DNA of 10,736 nt from Geobacter sp. UBA4074 (GTDB lineage Bacteria > Desulfobacterota > Desulfuromonadia > Geobacterales > Pseudopelobacteraceae), in NCBI GenBank assembly GCA_002383415.1, contig DFYU01000044.1, forward strand, positions 6,235 to 16,970, read 5' to 3'. Positions within the stretch are counted from its first letter, which is position 1. The number at the start of each line of letters is the position of its first letter. Positions 1 through 9,262 of this stretch are shown piece by piece. A program made the translations under genes and the position numbers. The notes under the pieces were generated by a model. The model was not told the origin of the DNA. It worked only from the letters and a program-made list of their open reading frames with translations, and did no database searches.

Positions 1-1
1 G

Positions 2-2464
2 CCCGCCCGCCAGTACCGCCGTTCAGCGGCGCGGCGTGTCGGGGCGTTGATGGTCGGCCTGCTGACCTCCCTGCTGCTGTTCGGCGCAGCCGGACCAGTA
101 CAGGCGGCCCCCCGTGAGATCAAGGTCGTGATGGACGATACCTATCCGCCCTTTGCCTTCAGGAATGCCGGCGGCGAACTGCAGGGCATTTTGGTGGACC
201 AGTGGCGACTGTGGGAACAGAAGACCGGCGTCAAGGCCAGCCTGCATGCCATGGACTGGGCTGAAGCCCAACGTCGTATGGACGCCGGTGAGTTCGATGT
301 GATCGACACGGTGTTCAAGACCGAGGCGCGTCTTCAGAAGTACGACTTCACACCGCCCTACCAGAAGATCGACCAACCGATCTATTTTGATGCCGAGATA
401 CAGGGGATCACCGATATCAGATCGCTGGCCGGATTTACGGTGGGGGTCAAAGAGGGCGGGGCCATTGTCGGCTATTTGCAGCAGCAGGGTATTACCTCAC
501 TGGTGACCTACCCCAGTTACGAGGCGATCATCCAGGCGGCCAAGGAACACAAGATCTCGGTCTTCTCAGTGGATCAGCCGGCTGCCAGCTATTTTCTGCA
601 CAAGTACGGCGTTGTCGATCGCTTCAAGCGCACCGCGCCGATCCATAGCGGCCAGTTTCATCGTGCGGTCCGGAAGGGCAACGCGCAACTGTTGACCCTG
701 GTCAACGGCGGGTTTGCTTCAATCACGGCCACAGAACTGCAGCAGATAGATGATCAATGGTACGGTTCAGCCATAGGGCGTCGGGTTAACTGGAATTATC
801 TCTGGATCGGCGGCGGGGCGGCCTTGGCACTGGCGATGCTGCTGGTGCTTTCCAACCTGGGGTTGCGGCGTCTGGTAACCCGGCGCACCAGCGAACTGCG
901 TCGCAGCGAAGAGCTGTACCGTGAACTGGTGCAGCAGTCTGACAGCATTATCCTGCGTTGGAACCGTGATGGGATGATCACCTTTTTTAACGATTACGGT
1001 CTACGTTTCTTCGGATTTGAAAACGATGAACTGGTAGGTCACGGCCTGTTTGAGACCATTGTGCCGCTCGAGCAGGATGACGGTCGCGACCTGCTGGCAA
1101 TGATCCGTGATATCTTCGTGCACCCGGAACAGTACCGCACGAACGTAAACCAGAACCGACGCAAAAGCGGCGAACTGGTCTGGATCTCCTGGAACAACCG
1201 GCCGATCTACGACGAGCAGGGTCAAGCCGTTGAGATGTTGAGCGTCGGCAGTGATGTCTCGGCGCTCAAGCGGGTTGAAGAGGAGTTGCGCGAAAGCAAG
1301 ACCGAGCTGGAAAGGGCGCGCGAGCAGGCCGAGGCGGCCAACGAGGCCAAGAGTCTGTTCCTGGCCAACATGAGCCACGAGATTCGTACGCCGCTCAATG
1401 CAGTGATCGGTATCAACTCCCTGTTGGTGGAGCGGGTTGAGGCCGGCGAACTAAAGGAGCTGGCCCAGGATGCCATGGCAGCGGCCAACAACCTGCTGGA
1501 CATCATCAGTGATGTGCTGGACCTGTCAAAGATCGAGGCCGGCAAGCTGGCCCTGGTGTCGGTGCCGTTTGATCCACGGCTGGTGGTGAATCAGCTGGAG
1601 CGGATGTTTGGACTGCTGGCGCAGGAAAAGGGTGTCTCGCTTGAGATGGCGATTTCATCGTCGCTGCCCAGCCCGTTGGCCGGCGACCCGGCCCGCATCC
1701 AGCAGATCGGCGTCAATCTGCTGGGCAATGCCATCAAGTTCACCGATCAGGGGACGGTCAGGCTCGAGCTGAGCGGCCGTACGCTGGACAGTGGATCAGT
1801 TGAGCTGTCGTTAAAGGTCAGCGATTCAGGCAAGGGCATCTCCCCTGAGAATATCGAGCGGATTTTCAATCCGTTCATTCAGGAAGACCTCTCCACCACC
1901 CGCAAGTTTGGCGGCACCGGACTGGGGTTGACCATCTCACGCCGGCTGACGGAACTGATGGGGGGCACCCTGTCGGTTGAAAGCCGCCCCGGCAAGGGCA
2001 GCTCGTTCACCGCTACGGTACGCTGCACCACCTGCTGTGAGCTGGCGCCGAGCAAGCCGAAGCAGGTCGTGCGTGGCCAGATGCTCACGTCGTTACGGAT
2101 ACTGGTGGCTGAAGATGCAGCGGTAAACCGCAAGATGATGGAGGCGTTGCTGCGGATGGAACGCCACCGGGCACGCTTTGTGGAAAACGGTCGCGAGGCG
2201 GTGGCAGCCTGGCGCGAAGAACCGTTTGATCTGATCCTGATGGATATCCAGATGCCGGAAATGGATGGTATTCAGGCGACTATTGAGATCCGTAAGGCGG
2301 AAGAGGTCACTGGCGGTCATATCCCGATCATCGCCTTGACCGCCTATGCCATGAGCGGTGACAAGGATCGCTTCCTCATGGCTGGCATGGACGGCTATCT
2401 GGCGAAACCGATCACGGTGGACCAGTTGCGGGAACTGCTGCTTAGTTACGGGGATGGACGGTAA
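2..2464 (+). CDS. Hybrid sensor histidine kinase with periplasmic solute-binding sensor domain (5'-partial)
   Basis: Transmembrane hybrid histidine kinase of the BvgS/EvgS-like sort. Numbered from the ATG at 50, I see: a hydrophobic export segment ending around GPVQA (residues 1-19); a bacterial extracellular solute-binding family 3 domain (about 23-235, opening IKVVMDDTYPPFAF); one membrane helix (about 250-272); a PAS domain (about 285-400); a coiled coil; HisKA with phospho-accepting His443 in NMSHEIRTPLN; HATPase_c (about 540-660) with N box NLLGNAIKFT, DSGKGI and GGTGLGL; and a C-terminal receiver (about 680-797) with Asp732 in LMDIQMPEMDG and Lys786. There is no HPt domain, so the relay presumably needs a separate one. 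The start is uncertain. ATG 50 (TTG 47 precedes it) has only a weak GGGG upstream, and the frame is open to base 2, encoding an Arg-rich stretch (RQYRRSAARR) that would make a normal signal-peptide n-region. The true start is therefore probably left of the window. The ligand is unknown, probably a small polar metabolite such as an amino acid. Confidence 0.93.
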   Translation, partial: PARQYRRSAARRVGALMVGLLTSLLLFGAAGPVQAAPREIKVVMDDTYPPFAFRNAGGELQGILVDQWRLWEQKTGVKASLHAMDWAEAQRRMDAGEFDVIDTVFKTEARLQKYDFTPPYQKIDQPIYFDAEIQGITDIRSLAGFTVGVKEGGAIVGYLQQQGITSLVTYPSYEAIIQAAKEHKISVFSVDQPAASYFLHKYGVVDRFKRTAPIHSGQFHRAVRKGNAQLLTLVNGGFASITATELQQIDDQWYGSAIGRRVNWNYLWIGGGAALALAMLLVLSNLGLRRLVTRRTSELRRSEELYRELVQQSDSIILRWNRDGMITFFNDYGLRFFGFENDELVGHGLFETIVPLEQDDGRDLLAMIRDIFVHPEQYRTNVNQNRRKSGELVWISWNNRPIYDEQGQAVEMLSVGSDVSALKRVEEELRESKTELERAREQAEAANEAKSLFLANMSHEIRTPLNAVIGINSLLVERVEAGELKELAQDAMAAANNLLDIISDVLDLSKIEAGKLALVSVPFDPRLVVNQLERMFGLLAQEKGVSLEMAISSSLPSPLAGDPARIQQIGVNLLGNAIKFTDQGTVRLELSGRTLDSGSVELSLKVSDSGKGISPENIERIFNPFIQEDLSTTRKFGGTGLGLTISRRLTELMGGTLSVESRPGKGSSFTATVRCTTCCELAPSKPKQVVRGQMLTSLRILVAEDAAVNRKMMEALLRMERHRARFVENGREAVAAWREEPFDLILMDIQMPEMDGIQATIEIRKAEEVTGGHIPIIALTAYAMSGDKDRFLMAGMDGYLAKPITVDQLRELLLSYGDGR

Positions 2465-2518
2465 GGTGATCTGAAGGGACGGTCTTTCGACGTAGTAGCT
2501 GGCATGTGCAGGCAATTT

Positions 2519-3388
2519 TCAGGCAGGCGGCAGCCCGGTGAGCAGATTCTCACCGGGCTGTTTGCGTAGTGCCGTTGCCAGGCCCTGCTCATCCACAGTC
2601 CGTAGCAGGGCGGTAATGCGACTAAGCGCTTCGGCCAGCAGGCCTTGTGGTGTGTCTCCCCGTTCGCTGCCGTTGATTGGATGGTTCCAGCGGGGTGGCC
2701 ACTGGACTGGGCGACCCTGACGCCAATTGAAAACAGGGTAGAACAGGTGCTGCCAACGGTGGAAGGGAGTGCCGGGCAGCAGACCCAACAGACGGGCCAG
2801 CAGCTGCCAGGGGATGGACCCGTAGCGGGCCTGGATGACAGCGTGCCGGCGGAGTGCATCAGCAATGATGTCGGCAGGCAGCAGCGTCTGGGGATCAAAG
2901 ACCCCGGCCAGCACTGTGGCCGCGGCGTTGGCCGTTTCTTCGGTCATTAGTTCGCGTAGTTCAAGCTCCGGCGGACGCCTGTTGCTGTGCAGCAGCCAGA
3001 GGTCCAAGTCAGTCTCCACACGGTAGTGACGCCCCAGATCGTTGCCGGACAGGGCGTAGACAAAGGGGTGGAAGACGATGTCGGTCTCAATATGGCAGGC
3101 AATACCCAGCAGGCAGGCCTGTTGAGCTGGCGTGAGCGGTGGGTTTTTAGCCGCAAATGACAGCAGGGGAGCGTAGCAGTGGGTCTGGCTGTCGTGGAAG
3201 CGGTCAGCCAGGTGCCGGGCCAGGGCATGCTGCCCGTCGCCCTGCAGGTGCAGCAGCGTGTCGGGCAACACGGCTCCCACCAGGTACGCCGCCTGCTGTT
3301 CTTCCAGTAACTGGCGGGTGGCTCTGTCGAGCGGCAGACGCTGTTGGGCCGCCGAGGCGAGCCACCAGTGCAGGATCTCCTTAGGCAT
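2519..3388 (-). CDS. Zinc-dependent phospholipase C-like protein
   Basis: A 289-aa protein resembling the zinc-dependent phospholipase C family (Zn_dep_PLPC). The visible candidate zinc ligands are His7 in the opening MPKEILHWW, Pro42-Asp43 in the GAVLPD segment, His65-Asp66, His70, an H-x3-D-x3-H run (His99, Asp103, His107) and an H-x3-E motif (His121, Glu125). The HxxxD and HxxxE pattern is the usual metal-site signature of this fold. There is no obvious signal peptide, so a cytoplasmic location is likely. Substrate and activity are not shown; many relatives are known only by homology. The ATG at 3388 is chosen because MPKEI is the typical family start. The frame continues upstream to 3544, but that extension is Pro/Ala/Arg-rich and antisense-like within the neighbouring cyclase gene. 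The start overlaps the upstream cyclase stop by 8 bases, and no good ribosome binding site is visible, which points to translational coupling. It is the last gene of the operon and is convergent with the left-hand kinase. Confidence 0.85.
   Translation of the reverse strand: MPKEILHWWLASAAQQRLPLDRATRQLLEEQQAAYLVGAVLPDTLLHLQGDGQHALARHLADRFHDSQTHCYAPLLSFAAKNPPLTPAQQACLLGIACHIETDIVFHPFVYALSGNDLGRHYRVETDLDLWLLHSNRRPPELELRELMTEETANAAATVLAGVFDPQTLLPADIIADALRRHAVIQARYGSIPWQLLARLLGLLPGTPFHRWQHLFYPVFNWRQGRPVQWPPRWNHPINGSERGDTPQGLLAEALSRITALLRTVDEQGLATALRKQPGENLLTGLPPA
2531..2563 (+). terminator. Stem-loop, probable terminator of the left-hand kinase gene
   Basis: A perfect 12-bp inverted repeat (CAGCCCGGTGAG / CTCACCGGGCTG) with a 6-base loop CAGATT spans 2531-2560 and is followed by TTT then GCG on the plus strand. 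It lies 66 bases after the kinase stop codon. The stem is strong but the U-tract is short, so termination efficiency is uncertain. The same bases encode the last residues of the convergent phospholipase-like gene. On the minus strand no T-run follows, so it should act mainly on plus-strand transcripts. Confidence 0.5.
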
Positions 3389-4312
3389 GCTGGTCAGCCG
3401 GAGGCGACCAGACGCAGACGCGATTACGGCCTTGCTGCTTGGCCTGATACAGGGCCTGGTCGGCGGCCTCAAGCAGGTTAGCGCTGCTGGTGGTGCGGCC
3501 GGGTTGCATGGTGGCCACGCCGATGCTGGCCGTGACATGCTCATCGGCCAGTGCCCCGGCGTGGGGCATCGCCAGGTCGTTTACCGCCTGCAGCATCTTG
3601 CTGGCCACCAGTTGGGCGCCGATGGCATCGGTTTCGGGCAGCAGTGCCATAAACTCTTCGCCGCCGTAACGGGCCAGCAGATCGCCTGGTCGTTCCAGCG
3701 TCTGCAGCAGGGAGCTGCTAACCGACTTCAGACAGTCATCGCCAGCCAGGTGACCATAGGTGTCGTTGTAGCTTTTGAAGTGATCGATGTCGGCCATCAG
3801 CAGTGACACCGGCTTTCGTGAGCGCTGGCAGCGGCGCCACTCCCGATCGATGCTGGCATCCAGCGCACGACGGTTGGGGATGCCGGTCAGGCCGTCCAGG
3901 TTGGACAGGCGGGCCAGCAGGTCGCGCTGACGCTTCAGCTCGATCTGGTTGCGGACCCGTAGCCGGACTACCGCCGGGTTGAACGGTTTGGTGATGTAGT
4001 CAACCGCTCCGAGTTCCAGGCCAACCACCTCGTCCTCCTGCTGGCGCATGGAGGTAATGAAGATGATCGGGATGTTCTGGGCCTGGGCGTTGGCCTTGAG
4101 GGCCCGGCAGACCTCGTAGCCGTCCATGTCGGGCATGATGATGTCGAGTATGATCAGGTCGGGCGGGGCCTGGTTGACCATGCGCAGGGCTTCGGAGCCA
4201 CTGGTGGCAAAGAATAGGCGGTAGTCGTCTTTCAGTGTTTCGTTCAGCACCTGAATGTTGGTGGGCGCATCATCCACCAAGAGAATCATCAGTTGCCCGT
4301 CATGACAGGTGG

Positions 4313-4316
<4 letters not shown>
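3381..4316 (-). CDS. Response regulator diguanylate cyclase (REC-GGDEF)
   Basis: A 311-aa cytoplasmic response regulator predicted to make c-di-GMP from two GTP when phosphorylated. The N-terminal receiver (about 8-125) carries the acidic pair Asp15-Asp16, phospho-acceptor Asp58 in LIILDIIMPDMDG, Thr88 and Lys110. A short helical linker leads to a GGDEF domain (about 135-305) with DGLTGIPNRR, metal-binding Asp176 in MADIDHFK, and an intact active-site RYGGEEF (Gly218-Phe222). The inhibitory I-site RxxD is present (Arg209-Asp212), six residues before the active site as in PleD, so product feedback inhibition is likely. The GTG start at 4316 is well supported: GGAGGAG lies 5 bases upstream, and the start overlaps the upstream kinase stop in GTGA. 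An internal ATG at 4289 is the alternative. Its position directly after a kinase with its own HPt domain makes it the likely output of that relay; this is inference. Confidence 0.95.
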
Positions 4317-7714
<3,398 letters not shown>

Positions 7715-7757
7715 AAGTAATCCACTGCAGTTCATCAGGGATGCCGTCTGTGTGCGT

Positions 7758-7785
7758 AGTATACCTGAATTGAGTGGATCGGCAA
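7758..7785 (-). promoter_or_regulatory. Probable sigma70-type promoter for the kinase-cyclase-phospholipase operon
   Basis: On the minus strand, TTGCCG (7785-7780) and TATACT (7763-7758) are separated by 16 bases. The -10 matches 5 of 6 consensus bases and the -35 matches 4 of 6. Transcription would begin near 7751, leaving a leader of about 37 bases before ATG 7714. This supports a kinase start at or below 7735. Confidence 0.55.
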
Positions 7786-7802
7786 GTGAGCGATGTGACT
7801 TC

Positions 7803-7832
7803 TTGCCGCGCCTTTCCGAATCGTTGTACAGT
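7803..7832 (+). promoter_or_regulatory. Possible promoter for the Nudix hydrolase gene
   Basis: TTGCCG (7803-7808) and TACAGT (7827-7832) are 18 bases apart, each matching 4 of 6 consensus bases. The expected start of transcription falls at about 7839-7840, right at the ATG of the Nudix gene, so the mRNA could be leaderless. The match is weak and could be chance. Confidence 0.25.
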
Positions 7833-7839
7833 ACACAGC

Positions 7840-8457
7840 ATGTACCTTTCATCTCCTCTTGCCGATATTTCCCGGCGTCTTAATCAGGCCGCAGCCGCGC
7901 CATCTGACACGCCCGGCGATCAGAAGCCGGCCGCCGTGGCCCTGATTCTGCGTGAAAGCGGCAGCGGTCTTGAACTGCTCTTTATCGAACGGGCCCGGCA
8001 CCCCCGCGACCCGTGGTCCGGCAATATCGGCCTGCCGGGCGGCCGGATGGACAGCCGCGATGCCGACCTGCGTCAGACTGCCGAGCGTGAGACGCTGGAG
8101 GAAGTGGGGATCGACCTGGCAACGGCCGCCTGTCTGGGACGATTATCCGACGTGGTGGGCGCTAACCTGCCGGTACGGGTGGCCTGTTTTGTCTATCACC
8201 TGCTGCAGCCCGTTCAGCCGGTGCTGTCCCATGAAGTTCACGATGCCTTCTGGTTTGAGCTGGAGGCCTTGCGGCAACCGCAGCGGCAGGTAACTGCGGC
8301 GGTCCGTTTTGGTGGCCAGACCCTCGAGGCGCCGGCCATCCAGTTGCACCCTCAGCGGCCAGTGCTGTGGGGCATCACCTATCGACTGGTGTCGCAGTTC
8401 TGTCAGGTGTTGACATCCGGCGAAGATCAACCGCTGCCCTATACCCTGCCCCTGTAG
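7840..8457 (+). CDS. Nudix hydrolase, CoA-pyrophosphatase-like
   Basis: A 205-aa soluble protein that should hydrolyse a nucleoside diphosphate linked to another group. The Nudix motif lies at residues 67-91: Gly67-Gly68, then D-x2-D (Asp71, Asp74), Thr80-Ala81, and Arg83-Glu84 leading into the metal-binding Glu87-Glu88 and Gly90-Ile91. The spacing, with Asp residues and no Glu at the first canonical acidic position, and the run ERARHPRDPWSGNIGLPGG before it, resemble the CoA-pyrophosphatase type (NudL/NUDT7). The true substrate is not established. The ATG at 7840 is chosen because the residues upstream of it (alternative GTG starts at 7774, 7786 and 7795) look unconserved; no clear Shine-Dalgarno precedes it. 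It is divergent from the sensor kinase, with 125 bases between start codons, and shows no functional link to either flank. I see no clear terminator after its stop. Confidence 0.88.
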   Translation: MYLSSPLADISRRLNQAAAAPSDTPGDQKPAAVALILRESGSGLELLFIERARHPRDPWSGNIGLPGGRMDSRDADLRQTAERETLEEVGIDLATAACLGRLSDVVGANLPVRVACFVYHLLQPVQPVLSHEVHDAFWFELEALRQPQRQVTAAVRFGGQTLEAPAIQLHPQRPVLWGITYRLVSQFCQVLTSGEDQPLPYTLPL

Positions 8458-8761
8458 CGTCTCCCGCCGCTCGTCATTCGTTTTCCTTGCAGTTTCTTTC
8501 CTCCTGTCAATATGCCTTGTCCTATTCGTGTCTGGCTGCCGCAACTGGCTGTGCCTAGGCGCGCTTGTAAATTGTTCGTTTGAAATATGATATCATGGTT
8601 TTTCTTAATGATGTTAGGTTGTTGCTGCTTTCGGAAATTAAATGTATTGATATTTCCAAAATATCGTTATAGAAATGTGCGGATTTGTAATGATGTAAAC
8701 ATGGCCTTAGTCGTAACAGCCTGTATTTATATTTAAATATTGTTTTGTTGTATTAAACATT

Positions 8762-8863
8762 ATGTTGTTGAGGGCTAAAAAGGGACTCAAAATCCCCCTT
8801 GGAACAGCCCTCGTATGGTTTGCCAGTGGTAGCGTCTACGACCGCAGCGCCGAACAAGTTTAA
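8762..8863 (+). CDS. Possible 33-aa leader ORF (hypothetical)
   Basis: ATG 8762 opens a 33-codon frame ending in TAA at 8861-8863. The product has a cationic start (MLLRAKKGLK), a hydrophobic middle (IPLGTALVWFASG) and a polar end. The second half uses mainly C-ending codons, like neighbouring genes. No Shine-Dalgarno is visible before the ATG, and I recognise no family. The antisense strand is also open here. It may be a leader peptide or small protein, or simply a chance open frame over a structured RNA leader. Confidence 0.2.
   Translation: MLLRAKKGLKIPLGTALVWFASGSVYDRSAEQV
8770..8812 (+). other. RNA hairpin in the leader of the acetate transport operon
   Basis: GAGGGCT (8770-8776) and AGCCCTC (8806-8812) pair perfectly. 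Inside, an A/G run (AAGGGA, from 8780) faces TCCCCCTT (8793-8800), giving a second stem. No T-run follows, so it does not look like a terminator. It could be a regulatory RNA structure. It does not match the c-di-GMP (GEMM) consensus as far as I can see. Confidence 0.35.
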
Positions 8864-8942
8864 TCGAAAGGAGGAAGGTGAAACAAGTTGTCGTGTAGTT
8901 GTTTTTAACGTGTGAAAGAAACAAGAAAGGATGAAACAAATC

Positions 8943-9251
8943 ATGGCGGAAAAAACGTATGATTGGGCAGCGATAGCTAAAAATCCCAAGTTTATCGAAC
9001 TGCACCACAAAAAGACGGCCTTTTTGTTTGGCTGGTGGATCTTCTCCACGGTCTACTACTTCCTGTTGCCGATCGGGGCAGCCTACGCCCCGGGCCTGTT
9101 CAAGATCCAGATCCTGGGTCGCATCAACTTCGGCTACATTTTTGCATTGTCGCAGTTCTTCGTATCCTGGGGCCTGGCCATGTACTACGCCCATGTTGCC
9201 AACAAAGACTTCGACCGTCTGACCAGAGAACTGGTCAACGAACTTCAATAG
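8943..9251 (+). CDS. DUF485 inner-membrane protein (YjcH family), acetate transporter partner
   Basis: A 102-aa small membrane protein of the DUF485/YjcH family, which is regularly encoded just before ActP-type acetate symporters. The start, MAEKTYDWAAIAKNPKF, with an Asn-Pro before a conserved helical segment, is typical. Two hydrophobic segments are visible: about 30-51 (LFGWWIFSTVYYFLLPIG) and about 63-84 (INFGYIFALSQFFVSWGLAM). The end is charged and cytoplasmic-looking (NKDFDRLTRELVNELQ). The molecular role is unknown; it is thought to assist or accompany the symporter. The start at ATG 8943 is chosen on family grounds. An in-frame ATG at 8931 would add MKQI, but the AGAAAGG sequence abuts it with no spacer, whereas it lies about 11 bases from 8943. 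The stop codon TAG overlaps the Shine-Dalgarno of the next gene, so the two are probably one operon. Confidence 0.92.
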   Translation: MAEKTYDWAAIAKNPKFIELHHKKTAFLFGWWIFSTVYYFLLPIGAAYAPGLFKIQILGRINFGYIFALSQFFVSWGLAMYYAHVANKDFDRLTRELVNELQ

Positions 9252-9259
9252 GAGGTGAT
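9250..9259 (+). promoter_or_regulatory. Near-perfect ribosome binding site of the acetate symporter
   Basis: AGGAGGTGAT is fully complementary to the usual 3' end of bacterial 16S rRNA. It begins inside the TAG stop codon of the DUF485 gene, and its GGAGG core lies 7 bases before ATG 9263. This fixes the symporter start and suggests strong, coupled translation. Confidence 0.85.
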
Positions 9260-9262
9260 ATC

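Larger units (their letters stand above)
8458..8942. other. AT-rich intergenic region upstream of the acetate transport operon
   Basis: About 485 bases without a convincing conserved gene. From roughly 8565 to 8765 the sequence is much richer in A and T than its surroundings. It contains perfect palindromes ATGATATCAT (8587-8596) and ATATTTAAATAT (8729-8740), and an inverted repeat GATATTT-CCA-AAATATC (8649-8665). Several weak -35/-10 pairs can be found, for example TTGATA (8647) with TATAGA (8668) at a short 15-base spacing, but none is decisive. From about 8768 on, composition returns toward normal and a hairpin, a small ORF and a purine-rich stretch lead to the next gene. It probably holds the promoter and leader of the acetate-transport operon. 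Confidence 0.6.

Noticed and set aside
3389..3544. Extension of the phospholipase-like protein to 3544
   Set aside because: The extra 52 residues are Pro/Ala/Ser/Arg-rich and lie out of frame within the diguanylate cyclase. The family normally begins at MPKEI.
7715..7852. Extension of the hybrid kinase to an upstream ATG at 7852
   Set aside because: The extra 46 residues are not signal-like, would put the start upstream of the probable promoter, and would overlap the divergent Nudix start. ATG 7714 gives a normal membrane-protein N-terminus.
8410..8445. Consensus -35 TTGACA with TATACC inside the end of the Nudix gene
   Set aside because: The spacer is 24 bases, too long for a sigma70 promoter, and the site lies within coding sequence.
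8770..8850. c-di-GMP (GEMM) riboswitch suggested by GGCAAACC on the minus strand
   Set aside because: Only that octamer matches. The partner GGGACGCAAAGCC element is absent, and the orientation is away from the acetate operon.
8458..8942. Sigma54 promoter upstream of the acetate operon
   Set aside because: I looked for GG-N10-GC with TGGCAC/TTGC context; the candidates (for example near 8532) have the wrong spacing.
8753..9248. Minus-strand open frames across the leader and the DUF485 gene
   Set aside because: They run antisense to a well-supported gene, resemble no family I know, and lack a start context. The segment over the leader is open on both strands, so openness alone is not evidence.
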